DNA of 64,000 nucleotides from CBIFVZ01 sp966185765. Its GTDB lineage: Bacteria; Pseudomonadota; Gammaproteobacteria; Enterobacterales; Enterobacteriaceae. The stretch covers positions 1 through 64,000 of the forward strand of contig CBIFVZ010000006.1 of NCBI GenBank assembly GCA_966185765.1, read 5' to 3'. Positions 17,640 to 26,615 of this stretch are shown here, in pieces (position 1 is the stretch's first letter; each line of letters begins with the position of its first letter). Made by a program: the position numbers and the translations under genes. The notes beneath the pieces are model-generated. The model did not search any database, was not told where the DNA came from, and was given only the letters and a program-made list of their open reading frames with translations.

Positions 17640-17890
17640 TTTGCATGCTGGAAGCTGCTGATAGCGGGGGGATTTCACATCCGTTTCTGCCCGGCTTACG
17701 CAGGGCAGAAACTCAGCGTGCGGGGTCACTACCTGCCTATTTTCCTTCACGCATCCTGACACCAGCAGACCCTGCATACGCCCTTAAGGCAACCTTTTAC
17801 CACCTGCGCGCCGGGAATGGCGTCGATAAGGGGGCGTTCTCTGTCAGCGCCGAAGGTCTGGTTTCCTATTCGGATTCGATAATTCGCCAT
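17640..17890 (-). pseudogene. [2Fe-2S] ferredoxin domain, frameshifted
   Basis: From ATG 17890 the frame reads MANYRIRIGNQTFGADR and then GCLKGVCRVC, the C-x4-C-x2-C cluster motif, but stops (TGA) a few codons later. In another frame the C-terminal half is visible with the fourth ligand (EFLPCVSRAETDV). The distance between the third and fourth cysteine is only about 21 codons, less than usual for such ferredoxins, so at least one frameshift and probably a small deletion have occurred. It lies between the diiron gene and the flavin-reductase module and was most likely fused to the latter. Confidence 0.65.
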
Positions 17891-17913
17891 CATCAAGGCC
17901 CGCGTTACGTGTG

Positions 17914-18591
17914 TTACAGCGTAGCGGCGCGCAGCGCCTGAAAGTATTCGCCAACCATTGGCTCGAAGGTTCTGATGTGAGTCATCGCTTTCTCAAGGTC
18001 TTTTTCATCCTTAATGACCGAGGCCAGCATGTTATTCATCATGCCGCTGTGGTCTTCGGCCTCATCAAAAGTGACGTGAGAGGCTGCGCCGTTGACAGAC
18101 GGCTGGCCCATGTTGGCACTGGCTTTCTGGGTGATGAACGGGTTGTATTTGTCGCCGTAATACTCCAGAAACCAGTCCCAGATTACGGCGGCTAATGGGC
18201 CGAATTTGCTCACGCACAGGTTCAGATAGCCCATCAGTTTCCAGGTGGCCGGGAAAGCATTGGCGGCAGCCACGTCGGATTTGGCATAGCCGTAGGTGAT
18301 GAGATCCTAGCCGAACATCTCGTCGTGGCCGAACTCGTCATACAGGTAGTACGCGAGTTTTTTGGCGGCTGGAATATTATCTATGGCACAGGAGTGCACC
18401 GCGTGGGCGTCCAGTTCTTTGTTAAGGGGAATGCGGATCACGCATTCCAGAATGTGGCGCTTGTAGTAACCGGTGTTGAACCAGTCACCAGTATGGAATT
18501 CGCCCATCACTTCATCATTGGCAAATTCTGCCTCCATACAGGTATCAACGGTGGTTTCAAGTTGTTTCAGCATGGCTTCAGTAAAGATCAT
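17914..18591 (-). pseudogene. Heme-oxygenase-like diiron protein, interrupted by TAG
   Basis: The open frame from ATG 18591 encodes a helical protein with the metal-ligand pattern E86-x-x-H89 in LYDEFGHDEMFG, meets TAG at 18307-18309, and goes on in the same frame (DLITYGYAKSDVAAANAF) to 17914, about 225 residues in total. This size and motif fit the heme-oxygenase-like diiron oxidase superfamily (iron-containing redox enzymes, CADD- and SznF-like), which perform N-oxygenation, desaturation or C-C cleavage in small-molecule pathways. It is first in the minus-strand set with the ferredoxin-reductase and the two ATP-grasp ligases. The TAG is unlikely to be recoded, because the neighbours carry unrelated lesions and no recoding signal is visible. 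Confidence 0.7.
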
Positions 18592-19781
18592 AACGTTATC
18601 ACCAGTGGGTTATTGTTTAGAGAATCTGATGATTCATCGGCATGCTAGTTTTTGGTTGGTATGTTTTCAATAAAAACATAATAAAAATTTATCAATACAG
18701 TAATGTGACGTTCCTGTTTGTTCAGATGAGAACGGGAGGAGTTATTAAGGTTTGAAAATTAATTTCGATTTTTATCATTTTAAATCATAATTTTACTTAA
18801 TTTTTTGAGGTGGGGTAACCCGTTAGTTGAGCGTGCTGAGGGGGCTTTGTAGCGGTGAGCGCGATTTTATGGAGGGAAAGGGTGCGTTGATATTTAATGG
18901 TTATTGATTTTTCCCTGCCGTTATAACGTGTTATCAAGGTTTTTTGACGTTTTTTTAATGCGTTATTGAGAGTGAAACATAAGTTTTTTAGCGGTTTTAT
19001 ATGTCGCCAAAAGATTTTTTTGTTTGTTTTTTCTAATGTTTTGCGCGGTGAGAGGGACGTGATGGGTTTTAAACAGGTTTATTCTGCTGAAGGCGCCTTT
19101 CTCTACAAGTACACGCGCACAGCGTCATTGCATTGAGCGGAGTTACTCGCGTTTTCTGGCTCCGGGTGTCTTCTGTTCTTTAAAATAAGGGGGGATTTCC
19201 GCCAGATGAATCCTGTCTGTACAGTACCTGAACGGTGTGTTTCAGCAGGTCACACCCTGGCCGTGTTGCTGTTGCCTGGAAATTGGGGGGAGATCGCTTC
19301 TTTATATAGTATCTGCGCCAGAGAAGATCAGCGCTTATCGTGTCATCCAGTAAATGCCTGAGCCAACGAATCGCACGAATTGCCACATAATAAACCCCTG
19401 TTGACACAGCCACCCGTTGTGCACCGTTAGGGTGCAAATCCTTTCCTTTATTGCCACTAATAAATTGCCTGTTTTTTGCACTCATTCCGGGCAGTCACTG
19501 AAGCATTATTAACAAATTCATTGGCGTTGCTGTATTACAGATTTACCTGAAAGGCGTGTTATGACCAGGCTTGTCAGGTGGGCTGTTTTTTCATTTTTTC
19601 TAATTTTATCCGCTTTTTATCGATTTTTAGCGTGCTTTTCCTGATTTTTTGCCGTTTTTTATAATGTGTATTTCATGTGCGATATTTTGTGGACAACCCT
19701 GGATTCTTCGCATAGCATCCCTAACGATTCATTTGTATTTCTAATGTATTTACGTAGTAAACGCCGCTGAGGTACCCGAAC
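18592..19781. other. 1.2-kb AT-rich intergenic region between divergent gene sets
   Basis: No gene that I can support lies here. The segment is strongly AT-rich, with many T runs (around 18760-18800, 18940-19035 and 19580-19660), in contrast to the GC-rich flanks. It separates the broken minus-strand set from the intact 13-gene plus-strand operon and should hold promoters for both. Such composition is typical of xenogeneic DNA bound by H-NS. One minus-strand reading frame at 19180-19485 has no family resemblance. Confidence 0.6.
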
Positions 19782-20342
19782 ATGCCAGATACAGAAGCCA
19801 GGGTTATCAGGTTCAATGCCGATATCAGTTATCGCTATCCTGTCACCACGCAAAGAGATCGGATTAACGCTCAACGTCTGCAGCAGTTCATGGATGACAC
19901 CGTCGGACCTTTTGACCGTACGACGTTAGAAGGGCACGTGACTGCCACTGCTTTTATTGTCGACAGACAGCGGGAATATGCGCTTATGCTCCATCACCGG
20001 AAACTTAATATGTGGCTACCGCCCGGCGGTCACTGTGATGGAAATGCCGATGTAATGGAAACGGCGATAAGAGAAATACAGGAAGAAACTGGAATTAAAC
20101 AGGTCACGATTATCGGTACTGACATTTTTGATATTGATATTCATCTTATTCCTGCCAATAGCCAGGAACCAGAGCATTACCATTATGATGTGCGCTTTCT
20201 TATGGAGGTCGACAGAAATACCTTAACGCAAATGAATAACGAAGAAGCGCTAAATCTGGAGTGGATTAACATTGCCAGCCTTGATGATTATACGCGGCTC
20301 CCGTCCGTCCTGGTATTAAGAGATAAAGTGGAGAGGCTATGA
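19782..20342 (+). CDS. Nudix hydrolase
   Basis: A 186-residue Nudix protein. The Nudix box is complete (GHCDGNADVMETAIREIQEE followed by TG, residues about 87-108), with the catalytic REIQEE. It has the NAD/ADP-sugar-type N-terminal strand region and no signal peptide. Nudix enzymes split nucleoside diphosphates linked to another group; in aminonucleoside pathways such as that for puromycin a Nudix enzyme removes pyrophosphate from an activated intermediate. It is the first gene of the operon, and its stop overlaps the ATG of the dehydrogenase gene. Confidence 0.9.
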   Translation: MPDTEARVIRFNADISYRYPVTTQRDRINAQRLQQFMDDTVGPFDRTTLEGHVTATAFIVDRQREYALMLHHRKLNMWLPPGGHCDGNADVMETAIREIQEETGIKQVTIIGTDIFDIDIHLIPANSQEPEHYHYDVRFLMEVDRNTLTQMNNEEALNLEWINIASLDDYTRLPSVLVLRDKVERL

Positions 20343-21331
20343 AAATCGCGTTTATTGGTTTTGGTGCTCAGGCCCGTGAAAATCTTATTCCGGCATGCAG
20401 CACGCTGTTTGGCGTGGACATTGCGGCTATTTGCGACAGCGACCCGGCAAAATGTATGGAAGCCGCAGCGTTATTTAATTTCGATAAATCACGCATCTTT
20501 AATGACCACCGGGAAATGATGGACAGGTGCAGGCCTGATGCCGTTATCGTGGCCTGTTACCCAACAGAACACTTCCGCATCGCCTGCGATGCCATTGAGC
20601 GCGGCATTCCGGTATTTGTGGAAAAACCGGTGGCTTCCACCTCGCAACAGGTTATCCAGCTTGCCGAGATGGCCGAGCGTAAAGGGGTCGTTACCGGCAC
20701 GGGCATGAACTTTCGTTTTGCCGAAGTGACCGAGCGCATTAAGCAAATATCCGGTGACAATGTGCAAATGATAAGCCTGCGCCAGATGGCCAATAAGCCA
20801 GTGGGTACGCTGTGGGATTACGACAGTGTGCTGCGCTCGTTCTTGCATGCACAAACCATTCACGGTCTGGATTTGCTGATTCATCTGTGTGGGCCGGTCA
20901 AGCGCCTGTCTGTTGCCAACAATAGCCACGGCGAGAAAATTATGTTCAGTGCCTTAATGGAATTTGCCGGTGGCGCCCACGGTACGCTGATAACCAGCAA
21001 TATGTCACCGCACTTTACGTTCGACCTTGACGTACTGGCGCAGGAAAAACTGCATATTAAAAGTACCAGCTTAAATACGATTAGCGTGGCAGAGGTCGAT
21101 AAAACTTATATTCAGGGTGAAAATAAACGCTGGTGTGATATATGGGCAGCAAGTCCACTTTCATCAGGTTATTCCCGCGCGGGCTATACCGGTGAGCTTA
21201 TCGATTTTATTAGTGCTATTCAGTCAGGTGACCGGGATTCACAAACGGCTATTTCAACGCTGATTGAAACTTACCGCTGTATGGATGCCATTGAAAAACA
21301 ATGTAGCCAGTTATTAGCCGTTAATTATTAA
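20339..21331 (+). CDS. Gfo/Idh/MocA-family NAD(P)-dependent dehydrogenase
   Basis: A 330-residue oxidoreductase: N-terminal Rossmann fold (KIAFIGFGAQARENLIPA), the EKP motif in IPVFVEKPVAST that places the catalytic Lys near residue 94, and a C-terminal alpha/beta domain. Family members oxidise a sugar or nucleoside hydroxyl to a ketone, which an aminotransferase can then aminate; here three DegT-fold genes follow directly. It is translationally coupled to the Nudix gene (ATGA overlap). The substrate could be a sugar nucleotide, a sugar phosphate or a nucleotide. Confidence 0.9.
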   Translation: MKIAFIGFGAQARENLIPACSTLFGVDIAAICDSDPAKCMEAAALFNFDKSRIFNDHREMMDRCRPDAVIVACYPTEHFRIACDAIERGIPVFVEKPVASTSQQVIQLAEMAERKGVVTGTGMNFRFAEVTERIKQISGDNVQMISLRQMANKPVGTLWDYDSVLRSFLHAQTIHGLDLLIHLCGPVKRLSVANNSHGEKIMFSALMEFAGGAHGTLITSNMSPHFTFDLDVLAQEKLHIKSTSLNTISVAEVDKTYIQGENKRWCDIWAASPLSSGYSRAGYTGELIDFISAIQSGDRDSQTAISTLIETYRCMDAIEKQCSQLLAVNY

Positions 21332-21357
21332 TTCATATCTCAGGTGAGGACTATTTT

Positions 21358-22482
21358 ATGGCTAATAAAGCCTATCAAAACCTGCATATTAATTTTGACC
21401 AGAGCGATTATAACGCCGTGCTGGCGTCGTTTAATACCACCAGCTTTTCCGGTAAATCGCCCATTATTGGTGAATATGAATCCGTCATCGCGAATTACTT
21501 TGGCACTCAGCACGCGCTGGCCTGCTGTAATGGCACGGTAGCGATTGAGCTTGCCCTGCGTGGCCTGGGGATCAAGCCCGGATCGCGCGTGGCGCTCCCG
21601 CCAACGGCACCCATTATGACCATCCTGCCCATTATCACCGCAGGCTGCGTGCCGGTGTTTTGTGATGTGGCCGCCCTGTCGTTCTCGCCCGATCTGGCGC
21701 ATCTGCAGGCGCTGCACCGCGAACAGCCAATAGCGGCGCTTATCGTGGTGCCAATGTGGGGGTATCCGCTGGAAATGCGCGCGGTAGCAGAAACCTGCCG
21801 GGCGCTGGATATTCGCCTGATTGAAGACTGCGCTCACGCGTTTGGTACGCAATCAGACGGTCAGTATCTCGGCACGTTCGGCGAGGTGTCCTGCTTCTCG
21901 ACCCATGAGCGCAAGATGGTGAGCACGGGCGAAGGCGGCTTTTGCCTGACCAACCATGAAGGTGTCTATGAGCGCATGCTGAGCTGGCAGCAGCATGGCC
22001 TGAAACCCGCGAGCCGCACCAGTCAGTACCTGTTGGGTGAGGACATTGGCACCAATTACAAGCTGCCGCCGCTGTGCGCCGCGTTGGGCATTAACCAGTT
22101 TAGTCGGCTGGACCGCAAGCTCGTCGAGCGGCGCGAACGCGTGGCAAAAGTGCGTGAGGCGCTGGCGGCTGTCCCAACCATTCGCGAGTTTCCACGTCAT
22201 CAGCATGCCGAGGTGAACGGCTACGCGATGGTCTATTACCACCTTAATGGCTCAAGCGTGGCGCAGGGCGAGCGCATGCTGACCCAGGGCGTGATGTCCG
22301 ACACCACACGCTATCGCTACAAGCCGCTCTATCGCGAACCGGCGTTTACCCATTACGCCACTGCGTGCCCCAACGCGGAACACATCATCGACACGATTTT
22401 CACCGTGCCGTGCCACGAAGGGCTGGATGATGGCGATATCGATTACATCGTGAGTGTGGTTAACGACAACTTTCAACGCTGA
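21358..22482 (+). CDS. DegT/DnrJ/EryC1/StrS PLP aminotransferase (copy 1)
   Basis: A 374-residue fold-type I sugar aminotransferase. PLP residues are in place: the GT pair in CCNGTVAIELAL, D157 in LIEDCAHAFGT and the Schiff-base K186 in FSTHERKMVSTGEGG. The C-terminal region has TVPCHEGLDDGDID, typical of the family. It should transfer an amino group to the keto product of the neighbouring dehydrogenase. It is closely similar in motifs to copy 3 (both have VPMWGYP or IPMWGYP, and CPNAEHI or CPNAERM), which suggests duplication. Confidence 0.92.
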   Translation: MANKAYQNLHINFDQSDYNAVLASFNTTSFSGKSPIIGEYESVIANYFGTQHALACCNGTVAIELALRGLGIKPGSRVALPPTAPIMTILPIITAGCVPVFCDVAALSFSPDLAHLQALHREQPIAALIVVPMWGYPLEMRAVAETCRALDIRLIEDCAHAFGTQSDGQYLGTFGEVSCFSTHERKMVSTGEGGFCLTNHEGVYERMLSWQQHGLKPASRTSQYLLGEDIGTNYKLPPLCAALGINQFSRLDRKLVERRERVAKVREALAAVPTIREFPRHQHAEVNGYAMVYYHLNGSSVAQGERMLTQGVMSDTTRYRYKPLYREPAFTHYATACPNAEHIIDTIFTVPCHEGLDDGDIDYIVSVVNDNFQR

Positions 22483-22500
22483 AGATAAACAGGTGCAAAG

Positions 22501-23496
22501 ATGATCCTTGCAAACGAATTTAACTGCCCGCAGAGGGCAAGGAAACGTGAGCTGGATGCGGTAATGGCAGTGGCCGCCGGGGACAGGGAGATGTCTGTAT
22601 CAACCGTGGCGCTGTTTGAAAAAGAGCTGGCCGAATGGACGGGCTTTGTGCAGAGCGTAGGCGTCTCGTCAGATACCGGTGGTATCAGCGTAATGCTCGG
22701 TGCGTTGGGTTTTCGCTTTGGTGACGAAGTGATTGTCAGCCCGGATGTGCCGCCCTGGGTCATCGCACCGCTGCTGCATGCGGGCCTGACGCTTGCGGTG
22801 GTTGATTACGAGCCGGGTTCGCTGCGTGTGAACACCGCAGCGCTGGCGCGGCTGGTTAGCAGTAAAACCCGGGCTATTCTGGTCTCCTCGCCGTTTGGTT
22901 GCCAGCAGGACTTCAGTGAGCTACTGGCGCTGGGACGCAGGAAACGCCTAGTCACCGTCATTGAAATGACCGAGTCGCTGGGTGTGACGTTTGAAAAACG
23001 GCGTATTTACGACGGTTTTGATATCGGGTTGCTGTCGCTCAAAGAGGGACACTCCGACATCTCAACCGGCGAGGGCGGGGCGCTGCTGTTTCGCAATGCC
23101 GAGTGGGCGCGACGCGCTAAAAGCTACGCCCAGTTTTCCGATCTCGATGGTATTAACCCCGGCGTCAACCACAAGCTGAGCGGTATTCAGTGCGCGGTAG
23201 GGCGGTTGCGTATCAAGGCGCTGACCGCGCGCATTGTTGGCTATCGCGATAGCGCGTATCGCATTGCGGCCTACTGCCAGCAGCGCGGCATCAGCCTGCT
23301 GCCGCGCCTGGCGGGACGTATGGCCGGGCGAGCGGTGGTGGTCAATAAAACCGCTGCCGATGCTGCGAACCTGCCCTGGCAGGAGCTGCCGCTTCTCACC
23401 CATTACCTGGCGCCGCTGGAGAACCTGGCGCCAGAGGCGGCGCGCATGGCACAGGCGTGGTGTGGTGTACCTGTCAGTGAGTGGGGAGAGTACTGA
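22501..23496 (+). CDS. DegT-fold protein lacking PLP catalytic residues (copy 2)
   Basis: A 331-residue DegT-family protein, shorter than its neighbours. The frame is intact, but key residues are missing: where copy 1 has the Schiff-base K186 four residues before TGEGG this protein has S185 (SLKEGHSDISTGEGG), and the PLP-ring Asp (EDCAH in copy 1) is replaced by Met (IEMTESLG). The phosphate-loop GT is also altered (SSDTGGISVML). It cannot work as a standard aminotransferase. It may be an inactive partner forming a hetero-oligomer with copy 1 or 3, or it may use another chemistry. Nearby K181 and H184 could play a role, as His replaces Lys in the dehydratase ColD. Its stop overlaps the start of copy 3. 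Confidence 0.82.
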   Translation: MILANEFNCPQRARKRELDAVMAVAAGDREMSVSTVALFEKELAEWTGFVQSVGVSSDTGGISVMLGALGFRFGDEVIVSPDVPPWVIAPLLHAGLTLAVVDYEPGSLRVNTAALARLVSSKTRAILVSSPFGCQQDFSELLALGRRKRLVTVIEMTESLGVTFEKRRIYDGFDIGLLSLKEGHSDISTGEGGALLFRNAEWARRAKSYAQFSDLDGINPGVNHKLSGIQCAVGRLRIKALTARIVGYRDSAYRIAAYCQQRGISLLPRLAGRMAGRAVVVNKTAADAANLPWQELPLLTHYLAPLENLAPEAARMAQAWCGVPVSEWGEY

Positions 23497-24602
23497 TGAT
23501 TTCCCCCATTACGGACAATTTCTGGCCAGTGGGTGAGGGTGAAGAGGCGTATCTGCTGGAAGCGCTGGCAAAAGGCATTGGCGGCAATAGCGATATTGTG
23601 CGCCGTTATGAACAGCGGCTGAAAACCCATTTCGGTGCACGCCACGCTATTGCCGCGTCGTCGGGGTACGGTGCGCTGGTGGTGGCGCTGTCGGCCTTTG
23701 GCCTGCGCCCCGGTGACAAGGTGCTGCTTACGCCCACCTGCCCGCTGTGTACGGTGTACGCCCTGACGTTTATGCGCCTGGAGCCGGTGTTCTGCGATAT
23801 TCGCCCGCACGATTTCACGCTGGACCTGACGATGGCCGAGCGGCTCATTGACAGCAAAACCCGCGCCATCATCGACATCCCCATGTGGGGCTACCCGGTG
23901 GCCGCACAGGAGGTGGCGGAGTTTGCCCGCGACCGCGGCCTGTATTACCTGCTCGATATTGCGCTGGCGCACCGGGCGAAGCTCCACGGCGAGCTGCTGT
24001 GGACGTATGCCGATATGGCGACCTTCTCCACGCATCACAGTAAGAGTCTGGTGACCGGTGAGGGCGGCGCCGTGCTGACTAACAACACTCGCCTGGCCGA
24101 GCGCGCCCGCGAGTTTACGCGCTGCGAATACCGGGCCGACAGACCGCCGGTACTTAATTTTGCGCTTGGCGGGTTGCAGGCGGCGCTGGGGCTGGCGCGC
24201 CTGGGCAGGCTTGAAGATGACGTGCGCAATCGGCTTGCCACCATGCGGGCCATCAGCGAGCGTCTGACCAACCCTTGTCTTGAGCCGCTACCGCTGGTAG
24301 CAGGCGGTGAACCGGCAGGCACGCGGTTGTTAGTGCGCGCCCGCAGCGGCAATAACGCCTCACTGCTGGCGCACCAGGCGCGGGCGGGTATTCCCTCAGA
24401 TATCGCGCTCTATGACTGTAAGGCCCTGTACCAGTACCCGGTAATGCGCCAGTGGGCAGCGGATTGCCCCAACGCCGAACGCATGCTGGCCGCTATTACA
24501 ACCGTGCCTGTTCATCCCGACATCCATGCCGGCGAGGTGCAGACCATTGTCGATGTACTCAACAACTTTCAGCCTGAAAACGCGAAGGAGGCCTTGCTAT
24601 GA
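23496..24602 (+). CDS. DegT/DnrJ/EryC1/StrS PLP aminotransferase (copy 3)
   Basis: A 368-residue PLP aminotransferase. D154 (YLLDIALAH) and K183 (FSTHHSKSLVTGEGG) are present, so it should be active. The C-terminal part with CPNAERMLAAITTVPVH resembles copy 1. I start it at the ATG at 23496, which overlaps the TGA of copy 2 (TGATG); an upstream in-frame GTG is inside copy 2. Two active copies with one inactive copy between them suggest either two amination steps or paired subunits. Confidence 0.9.
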   Translation: MISPITDNFWPVGEGEEAYLLEALAKGIGGNSDIVRRYEQRLKTHFGARHAIAASSGYGALVVALSAFGLRPGDKVLLTPTCPLCTVYALTFMRLEPVFCDIRPHDFTLDLTMAERLIDSKTRAIIDIPMWGYPVAAQEVAEFARDRGLYYLLDIALAHRAKLHGELLWTYADMATFSTHHSKSLVTGEGGAVLTNNTRLAERAREFTRCEYRADRPPVLNFALGGLQAALGLARLGRLEDDVRNRLATMRAISERLTNPCLEPLPLVAGGEPAGTRLLVRARSGNNASLLAHQARAGIPSDIALYDCKALYQYPVMRQWAADCPNAERMLAAITTVPVHPDIHAGEVQTIVDVLNNFQPENAKEALL

Positions 24603-25939
24603 CAACCCGTACGACGCGTTTTTCACGGGCCATTGTCATTGGGGCCAGCGTTGCAGGCTGCCTGAGCGCCCGCATACTGGCACGCCACTTTGACGAGGTG
24701 TTGCTGTTAGATCAGGACACCTTCAGTTCTGGCCCCGCACCGCGTAAAACCGTGCCACAGGAGCACCACGTTCACCTGCTGCTTAACCGTGGTAGCGCCA
24801 TTATCGAGGCGCTATATCCGGGCTTTAAAAATGCGTTGCTGAACGCTGGCGCACAGGAAATCGACCTGTCTCATGGCGTGAAGTGCTACGCGGGAAATGC
24901 CTGGAAGCAGCGCTGGCCGACCGGGATCACCGCTCACTATTGTTCACGCACGCTGCTGGAGTTTGTGCTGCGCCAGCAGGCCACGGGCGTGGAGAACGTG
25001 AAAATTATTGACGGCGTGCGGGTCAAAGGTCTGCTGCATAACGCCGGGTGCATTAACGGTGTACAGGTGAGCGTGGAGGGCGAGGCGCGTGAGCTTGAGG
25101 CCATGCTGGTGGTGGATGCCTCCGGGCGCAGTTCACGCACTGGCGCATGGCTTAAGTCGTTTGGCTATGGTGACGTGTTGTGTGAGGAGGTTGCCAACCA
25201 GCTTGGCTACGTCTCACGCATTTACCGGCGTAACCCGGCGCGCAAGCCTGGCTGGCAGGTGCTGCTGGTCACGCCGGATTTGCCCGGGCGGCGCAACATG
25301 GGCGTTATCAGCCCCATTGAAGGTGACCGCTTCATGGTGACCGCTGGCGGCTGGTTCGGTGCCTCACCGCGCCCCAGTGAAGACGATTTTATGCGCTTTC
25401 TGGCCGAGCTACCGGTGGCGGATATTTATCACGAGGTCAGCCAGCTGGAGCCGCTGGGCGCGTTCCACCAGTTCAAAATGCCGTGCAGCCTGCGCAGGCG
25501 CTATGACCTGATGCCCAACTGGCCGCAGGGGCTGCTGGTGGTGGGCGACGCACTGTGCAGTATTAATCCCATTTACAGCCAGGGCATGAGTGTGTCTGCC
25601 TTGCAGGTGGAGGCGCTTGACCGCGTGCTGCCCGCCTTTCTGCGCGGCGATATCTGGGCGCAGCAGGTAATGAGTGCACAAATCGACGCCACTGAGACGT
25701 CCTGGCAACAGGCAAAAGCAAACGACGAAAGTCTGCAACCGCAGGAGCAGCGGCCAGGGCTTAAAGCGCGGCTGCACGCTCGCTGGCTCGGCGTGGTGAA
25801 TGCGGCGGCTTACCACAACCGCGACGTGGCGATGGCCACGCTCAACATTGCGAATCTTGTCGCCGACAAGCGCACCCTTTACAGCCTGCCGGTGGCGCGG
25901 GCATCCCTCTTTAGTGCGATTGCCAGAGTTTTACGATGA
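24599..25939 (+). CDS. FAD-dependent oxidoreductase / flavin monooxygenase-like
   Basis: A 446-residue flavoprotein of the PHBH/geranylgeranyl-reductase/halogenase superfamily. The N-terminal dinucleotide fold is VIGASVAGCLSARILARHF followed by an acidic strand end (LLLDQD), and the second FAD motif is VVGDALCSINPIYSQGM. I do not see the WxWxIP motif of tryptophan halogenases, so a hydroxylase, epoxidase or dehydrogenase is more likely. It overlaps the third DegT gene by four bases. In this operon it may oxidise the amino sugar or the attached moiety; that is inference. Confidence 0.85.
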   Translation: MTTRTTRFSRAIVIGASVAGCLSARILARHFDEVLLLDQDTFSSGPAPRKTVPQEHHVHLLLNRGSAIIEALYPGFKNALLNAGAQEIDLSHGVKCYAGNAWKQRWPTGITAHYCSRTLLEFVLRQQATGVENVKIIDGVRVKGLLHNAGCINGVQVSVEGEARELEAMLVVDASGRSSRTGAWLKSFGYGDVLCEEVANQLGYVSRIYRRNPARKPGWQVLLVTPDLPGRRNMGVISPIEGDRFMVTAGGWFGASPRPSEDDFMRFLAELPVADIYHEVSQLEPLGAFHQFKMPCSLRRRYDLMPNWPQGLLVVGDALCSINPIYSQGMSVSALQVEALDRVLPAFLRGDIWAQQVMSAQIDATETSWQQAKANDESLQPQEQRPGLKARLHARWLGVVNAAAYHNRDVAMATLNIANLVADKRTLYSLPVARASLFSAIARVLR

Positions 25940-25948
25940 GGCCGAATC

Positions 25949-26605
25949 ATGAATAACCGACCGCGTATTAAACACGTGATTTTTGACTGGAACGGCACGC
26001 TGGTGGATGACCTGGCGCTGGCGGTAAAAGGGCTGAACGCGGTGCGCCAGTTGCAAACCCTGCCGCCTGTTGATGCCGGATTGTACCGCGAGCACTTTGG
26101 CTTCCCGATTCGCGGTTTTTACCAGGCACTGGGTATCGACTGCGAAACCGGGGACTTTGATGCGCTGATTGGCGCCTACCTGCATATTTTCAACCGTGAA
26201 ATCGGCCAGTGTTCACTGCACTGCGGTGCGCTCAACATGTTGCGTGACCTGCGCCGCGACGGTGTGACTGTCTCTGTGCTCTCGGCAAGTCAGCACCAGA
26301 CGCTTGAGAACAACCTTGAGTGCGCGGGTATTCGCCACTTAGTAGACCATGTGTTTGGACTGACCAACACGCAGGCCAAAGGCAAGCAGGAGGTGGCGCT
26401 ACAGCTCGACACGCTGCTGGGCTTCCCCGGTAAACACGCGCTGATGATTGGCGATACCGACCACGATATTGAAGTGGCGCACGTCTGCGGCTGGCAGATG
26501 GCATCAGTGTCCCACGGTCATCAAACCCACGAGCGCTTAAGCGCGTTGCATCCTCATGTGTTCCACGATTTGCAGGCGGTCTATCGCGCCTGGTTTTGTT
26601 GCTAA
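25949..26605 (+). CDS. HAD-superfamily phosphatase (phosphoglycolate-phosphatase-like)
   Basis: A 218-residue HAD hydrolase. Motif I DWNGTLVDD near the N-terminus, motif II around SVLSASQ, and motif III/IV (KGKQEVALQLD then MIGDTDHDIEVA) are complete. The Trp in motif I in place of the usual Leu, Met or Phe is a minor variation. It probably removes phosphate from an intermediate of the pathway. It starts nine bases after the FAD gene. Confidence 0.88.
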   Translation: MNNRPRIKHVIFDWNGTLVDDLALAVKGLNAVRQLQTLPPVDAGLYREHFGFPIRGFYQALGIDCETGDFDALIGAYLHIFNREIGQCSLHCGALNMLRDLRRDGVTVSVLSASQHQTLENNLECAGIRHLVDHVFGLTNTQAKGKQEVALQLDTLLGFPGKHALMIGDTDHDIEVAHVCGWQMASVSHGHQTHERLSALHPHVFHDLQAVYRAWFCC

Positions 26606-26615
26606 CGAGGTGTTT

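Noticed and set aside
18307..18309. Pyrrolysine or other recoding of the TAG in the diiron gene
   Set aside because: Neighbouring breaks use TAA and frameshifts as well; general decay explains all of them, and no recoding machinery is visible.
19180..19485. 101-residue minus-strand frame in the AT-rich spacer
   Set aside because: No family resemblance, no convincing ribosome site, and it lies in a region that is otherwise non-coding.
24599..25939. Tryptophan-halogenase assignment of the FAD protein
   Set aside because: The halogenase WxWxIP motif was not found; only the general FAD motifs are present.
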